Assembly (NCBI RefSeq): GCF_900110465.1
Contig: NZ_FODV01000007.1
Coordinates: 1-64,000, forward strand
DNA: 64,000 nucleotides
Reading direction: 5' to 3'
Source of the DNA: Halogranum amylolyticum
GTDB lineage: Archaea; Halobacteriota; Halobacteria; Halobacteriales; Haloferacaceae
In this document: one piece after another, positions 37,119 through 46,590 of the stretch
Position numbering within the stretch: the first letter of the stretch is position 1
How the letters are laid out: each line of letters opens with the position of its first letter
Program-made: the position numbers and the translations under genes
The notes under the pieces: generated by a model
The model's database searches: none
Told to the model about the DNA's origin: nothing
The model's input: only the letters and a program-made list of their open reading frames with translations

Positions 37119-37737
37119 TCAATTGTCGGGCTGCAAGAGATTACGGAGATGGTGGTCGCCCAATACGAGGACGAGAAGCGCACCAACGAGATCGAAGCCG
37201 AGGTCGAGGACAGTATCTCTTTTACTGTAGACAACGAGAATCGGTTCTATCCCGAGGCGATCAGCGAGAGCGTGAACGAAATATTCACACATTTCCCAGA
37301 GCACGCCACAGACGACGACCGCACCGACGACCCACCGTCGAGGATCACGCCCTCGATGGTTGGCCGCCGTAAAGACGAGGATCACCGGCTTGGAGGACGT
37401 CGACGAGAAAACGGTGGAGGCAGCCCGTGGGATGGGGATGACCGAGTGGGAGATTTTGCGGAAAGTTCGACTTCCCCTCGCGATGCCCGTGATATTCGCG
37501 GGCATTCGGACGAGTACGGTGCTCAACGTCGGAACCGCTTACCTCGCGTTCTTCATCGGCGGCGGCGGACTCGGCGTCTGGGTGGTCGGCGGCATCCAGC
37601 TGTTCAATCGACCGCAACTGCTCGCCGGCGCGATTACCGGCGCGTTGCTCGCTGTCACTCTCGACGGGGCGCTCGCGCTCGCTGAACGGCGGATCGGCGC
37701 CGAGACGAACACCGACCGGTCTACGGCAGCCGCCTGA
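37119..37737 (+). pseudogene. Remnant of a betaine/choline-type ABC permease, fused behind an unknown fragment
   Basis: From about 37360 the frame reads GLEDVDEKTVEAARGMGMTEWEILRKVRLPLAMPVIFAGIR in parts, then NVGTAYLAFFIGGGGLG: the EAA loop and last membrane segments of OpuCB/ProW-like permeases. The N-terminal half is missing. Before it, in another frame, lies an acidic fragment (EITEMVVAQYEDEKRTN to NEIFTHFPEHA, about 37138-37310) that looks once-coding but that I do not recognise. No partner subunits are nearby. I infer deletion debris. Confidence 0.65.
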
Positions 37738-38101
37738 AGCCGGATCACCCCGTTCGTCCGATCCCGTGGTCGACGGTGCTCCGAACGTTACTCGCGTAGC
37801 AGCTCGTCGAGAGTGATCAGTACGTAGAGGACTCCGACGAGGCGCGTCCCCGATACACCCAGGGCGTCCAGCGACACGTACTCGCATCAGTGTACGCTAA
37901 CGGTGCAGCGGAGTCGACGTAGACGTGAGGGGCCGCCAAGAAGACGACTCCACTGACCCTGGAACTCTGTTGAATTTCGAATACGACGCGTCGGTTCACA
38001 GCAGCGTAGACGGTCGCGAGATCTCGTCCGTGTAGGCAGAGACGCGTGTGGCGGCAAGCCGAGGGCGAACAGCCTTAGCAGTGGGCGAGACAGATACTCT
38101 C
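37738..38101. other. Intergenic stretch, no gene seen
   Basis: About 360 bases between the permease remnant and the eIF2B-like gene. No acidic frame, RNA gene or clear promoter is recognised. Confidence 0.4.
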
Positions 38102-38953
38102 ATGATCGACGATACAGTGGAGCAGATTCGAGAAGAACAGATTCAGAGTACCTCGATTGCCGCTGTGAAAGCCGCTGAAGCGCTCCGTGAATTAGTGACG
38201 CGAGAGTACCACACTGTCGAGGATTTCATGCGGTCGCTAGTTCGTAACAGTCGAGCACTCCGGCAAGCGAATCAGTCACATGCGATGCTGTACACGACCC
38301 AGCAACGGATCATCGCCGAAGTCAACGAATTCGACCCTGAGACAGTGGATGCGGCACAAGAGCGGCTGGAGGCTGTCGTGCGAGAGATTGTCATTGGGAT
38401 TAAGTCGAGCAAGGAGCAAGCGGCCGAGACAGCAGCTACACTCATCGAGGACGGTGACGTACTCTTGACCCACGGATATTCCTCGACGGTGGTGGCGACA
38501 CTCAACTGTGCGCTCGAGTCGGGGAAGCAGTTCGAGTTGTACGTCACCGAATCGCGACCGCAGTATCTCGGTCGGAAGATGGCCCGTCGGTTTGCGAACA
38601 GAGACGGCATCGACGTGACACTCATCGTCGACGGCGCCGTCGGATACTACCTGTCCGAGGCTGACCGCGTCGTCGTCGGCATGAACTGTGTTATCGGCGA
38701 AACCGTGTACAACCACGTCGGGACCTACCCACTCGTCGCAACGGCCGCATCCGAAGGGGTTCCGGTGACCGTCGTCGGGCCGGCGTCCAAGTTTATCGGG
38801 AGCGGCTTCGAGTTCAGCAACGAGTTCGGTCTCGCTTCCGAAGTACTGCTCGAACCGGCCGAAGGGTTCGATATCGGGAATCCTGCGTACGACTCGACAC
38901 CAACGCGACTCCTCGAGACGGTCGTCACGGAGGATGGTGTGATGAGATTCTGA
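38102..38953 (+). CDS. eIF2B-alpha-like protein without isomerase catalytic residues
   Basis: A 283-residue member of the eIF2B / ribose-1,5-bisphosphate isomerase / methylthioribose-1-phosphate isomerase superfamily. Characteristic stretches are YVTESRPQYLGRKMA (147-161) and LIVDGAVGYYLSEADRVVVG (174-193). In the isomerases a catalytic Cys (THC) and Asp (GAD) are required; here they read THG (G125) and GMN (N195). The wording is closer to eukaryotic eIF2B alpha (HAYS, VTESQP). I infer a non-catalytic, perhaps regulatory or sugar-phosphate-binding protein. The start at ATG 38102 is chosen because upstream residues are not family-like. Confidence 0.85.
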   Translation: MIDDTVEQIREEQIQSTSIAAVKAAEALRELVTREYHTVEDFMRSLVRNSRALRQANQSHAMLYTTQQRIIAEVNEFDPETVDAAQERLEAVVREIVIGIKSSKEQAAETAATLIEDGDVLLTHGYSSTVVATLNCALESGKQFELYVTESRPQYLGRKMARRFANRDGIDVTLIVDGAVGYYLSEADRVVVGMNCVIGETVYNHVGTYPLVATAASEGVPVTVVGPASKFIGSGFEFSNEFGLASEVLLEPAEGFDIGNPAYDSTPTRLLETVVTEDGVMRF

Positions 38954-39202
38954 CTCTCTATCAGTGGCAGAGAAACTGGTCCCGAACGACGGATTGTCGT
39001 CAGTTCGAGAGCTATTCACTGCGCGTACGACGGGTTGAGGAGAATACAGATTCCTCCGGAACGAGACGTCCTGACGCAGTCGAGGGGGACTGTCACTGAA
39101 TCTGTCTCGAACAGTGGGGCAGACAGGTACCGACGTCTGGCTCGGTCGTCGATGTCCGATCTCGATTGAAACCCTTATCACGCCGACAGCCAAAAGGGGG
39201 GT

Positions 39203-39859
39203 ATGAATTACGATACCGTCGTTTTCGACAACGACGGTGTTCTCGTCGGTCGGACGCGTTTTGACGTTCTCCGAGAGGCGACTAAAGACACGTTTGCACA
39301 GTTCGGTGTGACCGATCCGACGTCCGAGCACGTCGAAGAGATGACCATCGGTGCGACTCCCAGTGACGTCGCTACCGTGAGTGACGTCTACGACTTCGAG
39401 CCGGAGCAGTTCTGGCGCACTCGCGACAGCACGCTGTCTGCGGCACAGCAAAGCGAAGCTCGCGCAGGTCGAAAGACCCCCTACGACGACGTCGACACAC
39501 TGGCGGATCTCGACGTCGCAATGGGTATCGTCAGCTCGAACCAGCATGAGACCGTCGAGTTCCTGCTCGAACATTTCGATCTCACGGAGCTGTTCGACAC
39601 TGCGTATGGCCGCGAGGCGACGATCGAGAGCCTCACACTCCGAAAGCCGAATCCACACTACCTCGATCGGGCGCTCGCCGACCTCGATGCAGAGTCTGCG
39701 CTGTACGTCGGTGACAACGAATCCGACATCAAGGCTGCCGAAAACGCTGGCATCGACTCGGCCTTCATTCGTCGTCCCCACCGCAGCGACTGGGAGCTCA
39801 ACGTGTGGCCCACCTGGGATATCGACTCGCTGGACGATCTGCACGAGATCTGTCGATAA
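39203..39859 (+). CDS. HAD-superfamily hydrolase, phosphoglycolate phosphatase-like
   Basis: A 218-residue HAD hydrolase. Motif I is VVFDNDGVL with D9 and D11, motif II the serine in GIVSSNQHE, motif III K in RKPNPHYL, motif IV GDNESDIKAA. An alpha-helical cap lies between about 18 and 90. Such enzymes dephosphorylate small phosphoesters; the substrate is not evident. A TATA-like TTATCA at 39175-39180 lies about 26 bases before the ATG. It stands alone. Confidence 0.87.
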   Translation: MNYDTVVFDNDGVLVGRTRFDVLREATKDTFAQFGVTDPTSEHVEEMTIGATPSDVATVSDVYDFEPEQFWRTRDSTLSAAQQSEARAGRKTPYDDVDTLADLDVAMGIVSSNQHETVEFLLEHFDLTELFDTAYGREATIESLTLRKPNPHYLDRALADLDAESALYVGDNESDIKAAENAGIDSAFIRRPHRSDWELNVWPTWDIDSLDDLHEICR

Positions 39860-40755
39860 GGAGGATCGCTCTGTACTCGGAGTGAAGAGATCGACCACGG
39901 ACAGAAGCTGGATCGAACTAGTTACGTCTGCCAACCGGCAGATATCATACGTGGTTTGAGAGGCATCGTAATCGGAGTTCGCGACGGAGCGGTTGTCTGT
40001 CGTATGATCGGTTTCCGTTGGCTGTCGGCGTATCTCGAACACACCTCGAACAACGTGTATGGAGGCCACATTCGATGGAGGAACGACTCCTCATTACGAA
40101 CACAGTCTACGATGTTGAAATAGCGTCGTCGATCACACGGTCAGGTTCCGACTTGGGTCTACGGAGGTCTATTGGCACCAGATGACGACGAGTCAGCAAC
40201 CCAGTGTCGTAACGAACAATCGGCATCCTGACATTCGACTTTCGCAGGGAAAAGTTGTCCGGGATCGGCGATCCGAAAGACGATCTGACCTCGACCGATA
40301 TATCTGTTTGAGTGAAGTACCCCGCGTCGGATGACGCGGGGCGTCTGTGTCTAGTCTCTTCTTCGTCGGACTCTCGTGAACTACCGACCATTGCAGTTCC
40401 TTCTGGAAATCTCTCACCGCGGTTCCCGAACGCTTAGCGACTGTAAGCGTGCTACCTCGACACGGAGAGCCGTCTTCGAAGTTCGGAAGTGACGACATTT
40501 CGATATGACGGCAGTAAAGGTGTAACGCCCGACAACTGACGGAACCCGCGTGTGTGCCTCTACCGGTCCCGTTATTTGCTTGTTAACGTGTCAGTTAGTG
40601 AGCCGTCTTAGACCGTGTGTGGTCCTCAGTCAGCGACAGTGACCGATCGAGTCGTCACGTCCGAAGAGTAACACTTCGTGATAGCTGTACGAGATTTTGA
40701 ATGACGGGGTCATTGTCGAGTCGACTGTTCGCGGTCGCAAGTACTCACGCGAGGG
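39860..40755. other. Non-coding stretch with a strong hairpin
   Basis: About 900 bases between the HAD gene and a conserved acidic protein. Frames here are basic or mixed and overlap each other. The standout is the perfect hairpin at 40320-40341, listed separately. No RNA gene is recognised. Confidence 0.45.
40320..40341. other. Perfect 9-base-stem hairpin, possibly an insertion-sequence end
   Basis: CCCCGCGTC (40320-40328) and GACGCGGGG (40333-40341) pair around the loop GGAT. It stands alone in non-coding DNA. It could be a subterminal hairpin of an IS200/IS605-type relic or a structured transcript end. No transposase remnant adjoins it, so the reading is open. Confidence 0.45.
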
Positions 40756-41229
40756 TTACTCGCCTCGGTTGCCGTACGTTTCTTTCCCCCAACCAAAATC
40801 GGAGGCTTCGTCGTTCCGTTCGAGGTAGTCCTCCAGCGTCTCGTGGACGGCTCGACCGAGATCCTGTAGCGCGGCGTCGATCATCGAAACTGTGCTCGAA
40901 TCGAACGGCTCGGTCGCGTCCCGCTCCCGCCAGTCGTTCGGTATCGTCGGGGCGTCGAAGCGAAGCCTGTCTTCGGTCGGGTCCCAATAGAAGTCGAACG
41001 CCTGGAACAGGCCGAGGTCGCTGACGATTCGAACGTGCCCTTCGTCAAGGTCCGTGTACTCGGCCCACTCGTTGAATCCCTCCTTCCACGCACCCTCTTG
41101 GAGCAGGTCTTCGAGATCCTCGCGGTAGAAGTCCTCTGACCCGAGCGTCTCGTCCTGCAACTCGAACTCGCGTGGCATCCCTCGGTTCGAAAGATCTGGC
41201 GGTTCTGGAACCTCTACATCGAGTGCCAT
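40756..41229 (-). CDS. Conserved acidic haloarchaeal protein of unknown function
   Basis: A 157-residue, very acidic protein (for example EDLEDLLQEGAWKEGFNEWAE in part, DPTEDRLRFDAP) with aromatic residues spread through it and no signal peptide, membrane segment or known motif. Composition and an intact frame support a real gene. It is divergent from the site-2 protease gene. I do not recognise the family. Confidence 0.75.
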   Translation of the reverse strand: MALDVEVPEPPDLSNRGMPREFELQDETLGSEDFYREDLEDLLQEGAWKEGFNEWAEYTDLDEGHVRIVSDLGLFQAFDFYWDPTEDRLRFDAPTIPNDWRERDATEPFDSSTVSMIDAALQDLGRAVHETLEDYLERNDEASDFGWGKETYGNRGE

Positions 41230-41499
41230 ACTAAATGTTAGTCCGGGAACACAATAAAGACAGGTGACGGTTTCCCGAGTCCCGGTGTCTGCGCTGTTGT
41301 CGAACTCCCGGGAGAGTTCCTGTAACGAGACGGAGCGACTCCCACATCGGTGTAGACTCCGTCTGCTTCGGTCCTGACGCCGTACGCCTGTTCGTCAAGA
41401 GAGTGAACGAGGTTGAGGGTGGCGTTTCACTGTCTTTCTGCTGTCGCTTGTTCCGGCTACCGGGTTGTTTTAACCTGCTTCGCGTGTAATCACTCGTAC

Positions 41500-42669
41500 A
41501 TGAGAGGGCTCCGAATCGGTTCGGCGTTTGGAATTCCGGTCCGGCTCAACTGGACCTTCTTGATCGTCCTTCCGCTCTTCGCCGTATTCATCGCCTGGGA
41601 TATCGCTGAGTTGGTGGTGGTGATAAACCAGACGTTCGGCGCCACGATGGACCCGGACCAGTTGACCGAAGGGAACCTCCCGTGGGTACTCGGACTGGCT
41701 TCGGCGCTGGGACTGTTTACCGGCGTCCTGTTGCACGAGTTCGGCCACTCGTTGGTCGCGTTGCGATACGGATACGAGATCGAATCGATTACACTCTGGC
41801 TGCTCGGCGGCGTGGCTAGCTTCACCGAATTCCCCGAAGACTGGCGTCACGAGCTGGTGATCGCTATCGCTGGCCCCGTCGTGAGCGTCCTCCTCGGCGT
41901 GGGCTCTTACGTGGCATTTACCAGTCTCCCGTCGAGTGTCGACGCAGTCCGGTTCGTCTTCGGCTATCTCGCAATCCTGAACATAGTGCTCGCTGCGTTC
42001 AATCTGCTCCCTGGCTTTCCGATGGATGGCGGACGTATTCTCCGAGCACTCCTCGCTCGGAACCAGCCACACGCGAAGGCAACCCAACAGGCTGCTGCCG
42101 TCGGGAAAGTGTTCGCGTTCGGCCTGGGCCTTCTCGGGTTGTTCGCCAACTGGTTTCTCATCGTACTGGCGTTTTTCATCTACATCGCCGCGTCCGGCGA
42201 GGCCCAACAGACCACGATCAAGGCAGCTTTCGAAGACATCACCGTAAGCGACATCATGACGCCCGAAGAGAACCTCGAGACGGTTTCCGAGGAGACTACG
42301 ATCTCTGATCTCCTCGCGCGGATGTTTACCGAGCGCCATATCGGGTATCCAGTACTGCGAAACGGCAATCTCGTTGGGATGGTGACGCTGGACGATGCGA
42401 GTGCTGTCGAAGAAGTCGAACGGGATGCATATCGCGTCGAGGACGTGATGTCAACCGACCTCCATACGATCTCTCCCGACGCCGACGCAATGACTGCCTT
42501 CCAGCAGATGCAGCAGAACGGCGTTGGTCGCCTACCGATCGTCGACGATGCCGGTGATCTCGTTGGAATCATTTCTCGGACAGACATGATGCGAGCGTTC
42601 AACGTCATTCAGAGCGGCGGGCCACCACGGACACTCGGCCAGTCGACCTCCGAACCCGATCTCCAGTGA
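41500..42669 (+). CDS. Site-2 protease (M50) with two CBS domains
   Basis: A 389-residue membrane metalloprotease. Zinc ligands are in LLHEFGHS (H79, E80, H83) and D176 in FPMDGGR; about six hydrophobic segments span residues 15-225. CBS domains follow at about 250-310 (VSDIMTPEENL) and 315-375 (VEDVMSTDL). This rhomboid-unrelated family cuts membrane-embedded regulators; CBS domains usually sense adenosine nucleotides. The start is chosen from MRGLRIGSAFGIPV, the usual opening, and a TATA-like GTTTTAACC 29 bases upstream. Confidence 0.92.
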   Translation: MRGLRIGSAFGIPVRLNWTFLIVLPLFAVFIAWDIAELVVVINQTFGATMDPDQLTEGNLPWVLGLASALGLFTGVLLHEFGHSLVALRYGYEIESITLWLLGGVASFTEFPEDWRHELVIAIAGPVVSVLLGVGSYVAFTSLPSSVDAVRFVFGYLAILNIVLAAFNLLPGFPMDGGRILRALLARNQPHAKATQQAAAVGKVFAFGLGLLGLFANWFLIVLAFFIYIAASGEAQQTTIKAAFEDITVSDIMTPEENLETVSEETTISDLLARMFTERHIGYPVLRNGNLVGMVTLDDASAVEEVERDAYRVEDVMSTDLHTISPDADAMTAFQQMQQNGVGRLPIVDDAGDLVGIISRTDMMRAFNVIQSGGPPRTLGQSTSEPDLQ

Positions 42670-42804
42670 GAACCGGCTCTCACGAGACAGTCACGGCGGA
42701 CGTTACAATCTCACGGAGCGAGCGAAGCACGTGAATTGGCCCGGTAATGGAGACCTCCAGCAGAACGAAGAAGATGGTGACGTGGGTGGGTCAGATGTCG
42801 ATTG

Positions 42805-43041
42805 CTAGTAGGGCGGTGATGGCTCCAGTACTGACACGACTAGTCCGGCCAACAAGAGTGCAACAGTGTAGGGGAACTCCCGGACCCTGGCGACGAAGAT
42901 TCCGACGACTGCCGCGATGATGAACATGGACAGCACCTCGAGCAGTAACGTCTCGACTTCCGAGGCCAGACCCGAATCGTCAGGTGGGGAGCTAGTGGAG
43001 AGTACACAGAGAGGTGAGGGCAAGAGTGGATACCGAGACAA
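42805..43041 (-). pseudogene. N-terminal remnant of a cation/proton antiporter
   Basis: The minus-strand frame contains MFIIAAVVGIFVARVREFPYT then VALLLAGLVVSVLEP, like the first two membrane segments of NhaP/KefB-type antiporters. The frame ends after 78 codons and nothing downstream continues the fold. I read it as a truncated gene; a genuine small membrane protein is less likely. Confidence 0.55.
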
Positions 43042-43047
43042 CAGCGG

Positions 43048-43380
43048 TTAGCGATGTATCAGTCCCAGTAACCGGCTTCGAACATCATCGGCGGAGTCGT
43101 ACGTTTGGTTATCAGTTGGAGCAAGCACTTTTTCGAGGGATTCTGTACCGCCTTGTGTTTCGATCTCGTAGTCGCCGTAGGCCTCGACCAGTTCGTTCGT
43201 CGTGGCTGGATAATCATGGGTATCCAGTACCCCATCGAGGTCACCAAGTCGCCCACCAAGGTCGCCGCTCATCGCTCTGTCTTCGTGGGCGCGGTCACGC
43301 ATCTCCTCTCGCTTTCGCTCCGGCTGTTGTGGCTGCTCGTCGTCTTCGTTCTCGTCTTGGCTTCGTTTGTCGTCTGGCAT
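43048..43380 (-). CDS. Small haloarchaeal DUF5789-like protein
   Basis: A 110-residue protein. A charged, glutamine-rich N-terminus (about 1-45) precedes a compact domain with LDTHDYPATTNELVEAYGDYE and LEKVLAPTDNQTYDSADD, matching the pattern of small haloarchaeal DUF5789 proteins. Function unknown. The ATG at 43378-43380 is the only good start. It lies seven bases from the antiporter remnant but is itself intact. Confidence 0.7.
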   Translation of the reverse strand: MPDDKRSQDENEDDEQPQQPERKREEMRDRAHEDRAMSGDLGGRLGDLDGVLDTHDYPATTNELVEAYGDYEIETQGGTESLEKVLAPTDNQTYDSADDVRSRLLGLIHR

Positions 43381-44261
43381 CCTTCCAGGTAGGCGCCCGA
43401 TTCGGATAACTGTGTGGACGCTCGTCGTTGTGGCAGCTGGATTACGTCTTGTAGGGAGCGGCGGCTTTGTCGAGGAGAGTCGTGTTCCCGTACGGAATCA
43501 TTTATCAGGTGCATCGATGTCCCCCTCCGTGTCGCGGCTTGCGTGAATCGTGAACGCAGTCTCCGTCACCTGTGCAGTAACTATTACCCGTACACATCGG
43601 AAGTGACATCTATCGACTGTCAAGCGTTGATGAACGACCTCGCAGCAACGTTTATTACCAGAGACGTTGCGCTGGAGCTCTCGGGGTAGCTGGGATACCC
43701 TGTTGAAATCGACCCAAGAGAGCAGGACAGGGTGGAAACAGTCCGGTCAAGCGCCGTCGAAGCTATAGTAACGAGTGTAAGTCATCGCTCACCCGACCGC
43801 ACGACGGAGTGCGATCAGGTGAGTGACCAGTTACACGAGCTGCGATAGTGTTCCGGTCGGCGGCCCCGAATTCGGAGTCGACGACGTCAACGAGAAGGCA
43901 GCTGGTGGACGGCGGCCAGCAGGTAACTCCCAAGAGTCCGAACCAGGGCGCTTGAGCGATCTGAGAACGGTTGGTTCAACGCATATGCAGGCGAACAGCC
44001 AGTGACCGAGTAAGCCACAAGTGACATTCGACCAGTCGTCTTTCCTCTGTGAACTCGTTGAAAATGATGGCTTTCCTGAGTATCTGCTAATGGTATAACC
44101 GGCGTTACGGATCGATGGGTCCCAGCAGCGCAAAGAGGTCATGGTTCGGATCGATGCCCGACGTCGTGTGTGACTCGGTTCCTCCTCACACGACCCTCTT
44201 GTGAAAATGTCACACAGTTACTTCCCAACACGGCGTAGTCACTGGGGAACGTGATTCGAGA
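43381..44261. other. Non-coding stretch with a nested inverted repeat
   Basis: About 880 bases without a convincing gene. An inverted structure at 43788-43823 pairs CTCACC with GGTGAG and, inside it, CGCAC with GTGCG. The rest holds short frames without acidic bias. The promoter of the FAD oxidoreductase must lie near the right end but no clear TATA element is seen at the usual distance. Confidence 0.45.
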
Positions 44262-45659
44262 ATGTCACTAGAGATATCCACAATAGGCGACGAAGCACTC
44301 GACGAATTGTCTGGGACACTGCGTGGTTCCCTTGTCCGACCAGACGACGAGGGCTACGACGAGGCTCGGACGGTCTGGAACGCGATGATCGACGAACACC
44401 CGGCGTTCATCGTTCGATGCGCTGGCGTGGCTGACGTCATCAGCGCCGTGACGTTCGCCAAGGAACACGACCTCACTATCTCGGTGAAAGGCGGCGGACA
44501 CAACATCGCCGGTAGAGCCGTCAAGGACGACGCGCTCATGATCGACCTCTCGCCGATGAAATCCGTACGGGTCGATCCGGATGCGAAGACGGCTCGCGTC
44601 GAACCGGGCGTCGTGCTCAACGAGCTAGACCACGAAACGCAGGCGTTTGGTCTAGCCACGCCCGTGGGGTACAACTCCACGACCGGCATTGCCGGGCTGA
44701 CGCTCGGCGGTGGATGGGGGTGGCTCTCACGAAAGCATGGGTTGACCGTCGACAATCTCATCTCGGCCGACGTCGTCACCGCAGACGGCGAACTAGTACA
44801 CGCCAGCGAGGAACAAAACGAGGACCTCTTCTGGGGGATTCGAGGCGGCGGTGGTAACTTCGGGATCGTCACCTCGTTCGAATTCCAGTTACACGAGGTC
44901 GGTCCGACCGTGCTGTCCGGACCGATCGTCCATCCGTTCGACGACGCCGAAGCGGTCCTTTCGGGGTATCGTGACTTCGCCGCTGGTGCACCCAACGATG
45001 CGACGGTCTGGTGCGTCATCCGGCACGCACCTCCACTGCCGTTCATCCCCGAGGAGTGGCACGGCCGGAAGGTCGTCATCCTGGCGACGTTCTACGCCGG
45101 CGATATGGAGGAGGGAGAAGAGGTACTTCAGCCGATCCGTGACGTCGGCGATCCAATCGCCGATGCGGTCGGTCCGCACCCCTACACCGGCTGGCAACAG
45201 GCGTTCGACGGGTTGGCCCCGGCCGGAAACCGACACTACTGGAAATCCCACAACTTCGACGAGATGACCGATGGAATGATAGAGACGTTCGTCAAGTACG
45301 GGAAAACAATCCCGACTCCGGAGACGGAGATCGCCATTCCACACCTCGGCGGGGCGATGAACGAGAAACCCGTCGACGCGACGGCCTACCCCCACCGCAA
45401 CTTCGAGTTCACGATGGTTCTCCACACCCAGTGGGAAGACCCCGAACAGGACGAGGAATGCATCGCGTGGGCACGTGACATGCACGAGGCGCTGACGCCC
45501 CACTCGACCGGCGGCGTCTACGCCAACTTCGTCCCTGAGGAAGTAGGTGATCAGCAGGCTGCCTACGGCGAGAACTACGACCGCTTGGTCGAAATAAAAA
45601 ACGAGTGGGACCCGGAGAACCTGTTCCGGCTCAACCACAACGTCGAACCGACGAAATAG
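44262..45659 (+). CDS. FAD-binding oxidoreductase, berberine-bridge-enzyme-like
   Basis: A 465-residue flavoprotein with a PCMH-type FAD-binding domain (about 35-210) and a C-terminal BBE segment (VYANFVPEEV, ending YDRLVEIKNEWDPENLFRLNHN). The covalent-FAD histidine is in KGGGHNIAG; the second cysteine of bicovalent relatives is not evident (GLTVDNL). Relatives oxidise sugars, lactams or alkaloids with oxygen or other acceptors. No signal peptide is visible. It stands alone, so the substrate cannot be inferred. Confidence 0.88.
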   Translation: MSLEISTIGDEALDELSGTLRGSLVRPDDEGYDEARTVWNAMIDEHPAFIVRCAGVADVISAVTFAKEHDLTISVKGGGHNIAGRAVKDDALMIDLSPMKSVRVDPDAKTARVEPGVVLNELDHETQAFGLATPVGYNSTTGIAGLTLGGGWGWLSRKHGLTVDNLISADVVTADGELVHASEEQNEDLFWGIRGGGGNFGIVTSFEFQLHEVGPTVLSGPIVHPFDDAEAVLSGYRDFAAGAPNDATVWCVIRHAPPLPFIPEEWHGRKVVILATFYAGDMEEGEEVLQPIRDVGDPIADAVGPHPYTGWQQAFDGLAPAGNRHYWKSHNFDEMTDGMIETFVKYGKTIPTPETEIAIPHLGGAMNEKPVDATAYPHRNFEFTMVLHTQWEDPEQDEECIAWARDMHEALTPHSTGGVYANFVPEEVGDQQAAYGENYDRLVEIKNEWDPENLFRLNHNVEPTK

Positions 45660-45745
45660 GCAAGTGCTCGAATTTCGACTCTACTCATGATCGACAGTAC
45701 AATCAACTGACAACAGCGCCATGAAAAAGCGGATCTGAGCGGGAC

Positions 45746-46174
45746 TTACCGCTGGGTTTGACGGACGAAGTCGTCGAGTTTTGCCTCGATGAGCGCCGCG
45801 ACACGCTCGCTGTATTTCCAAAGTGCTGCGTTGAGTCGTTCTTCGGTCTCGTCGTCGAGATCGTCAGCCCCACGAAGGACGGAGTCCTTGGTGATCTGTG
45901 GGTGGTACACGCAGACCACACCGAGTGAGGTATCCGAACTCGAGGTCCCCGCTGTGTGGATTCCGTACTGATCGGTTCCCCAGACACCATCGTCTCCCTC
46001 TCGCTCAAGTTCGGAGTCGAGCGCATCGAGCAGTCGCACCTCTTCGGGGGAGAGGATGGGATCGTCACCTTCGAACAGTTCAGTGTACGCCTCCATCCGG
46101 GCACTTTTCGTCCACTGGTCCAACTGGGAACGCGCCCGTAGTACGAGTTGTCGTTCGTCTGGAAACTCGGCCAT
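45746..46174 (-). CDS. Conserved haloarchaeal protein of unknown function
   Basis: A 142-residue, mostly helical, acidic protein opening MAEFPDERQLVLRARSQLDQ, with a middle GVWGTDQYGIHTA and a C-terminal helix ALWKYSERVAALIEAKL. The frame continues upstream to 46354 but those residues are basic and unlike haloarchaeal protein, so the ATG at 46172-46174 is chosen. No motif is recognised. Confidence 0.7.
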   Translation of the reverse strand: MAEFPDERQLVLRARSQLDQWTKSARMEAYTELFEGDDPILSPEEVRLLDALDSELEREGDDGVWGTDQYGIHTAGTSSSDTSLGVVCVYHPQITKDSVLRGADDLDDETEERLNAALWKYSERVAALIEAKLDDFVRQTQR

Positions 46175-46590
46175 GGTCCTTAGAAGGGGTGCAAGACGAA
46201 TGAGTGTTTGTACAACGTGTGGATGGGTCGGTAGCGGCGGTGTACGCAACACCGGCTTTGTAGCTCCATTCGCGTCTATTTCGTGTGCGTGTCGGTCGAC
46301 TCGGGAGAAGTGAACGCCTGTCTTCGGTGCGAAGGAAGAACGACAACAGCTCACCTTCTATCGACATGGTGACGACAATCGCCTGTTCTTCTTCGATGAC
46401 TGAGATATGCCACCAGTCCCGGATGCGGATAGTGTTCTGGTAATCTCGATCATGGGCAGAGCATTCAAGCGGATTCTCCACGTAAATCGAACATGCCGGT
46501 GAGAGAGTTATCATAGAAGGTAACGGCGGTCAAGCGGAGTATGCCACAATCCCAGAAACTATCGACATCCTCAGATATGTCGCGGAGAGT
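46175..46590. other. Intergenic stretch with a possible coding relic
   Basis: About 400 bases between a conserved hypothetical and the DisA_N-like gene. On the minus strand around 46375-46500 a short stretch (RIRDWWHISVIEEEQAIVV) looks protein-like but runs into basic nonsense, so it may be a relic. The right end holds the disturbed start of the next gene. Confidence 0.4.

Noticed and set aside
36996..37685. A single 229-residue protein
   Set aside because: The frame joins an acidic fragment to out-of-frame antisense-like residues; the real similarity at 37360-37737 is in another frame, so it is debris, not one gene.
38102..38953. Annotation as active ribose-1,5-bisphosphate isomerase
   Set aside because: The catalytic Cys and Asp positions read Gly and Asn.
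38276..40069. 597-codon minus-strand frame
   Set aside because: It runs opposite two well-supported genes (eIF2B-like and HAD). Its translation is arginine- and histidine-rich without motifs, typical of GC-rich antisense.
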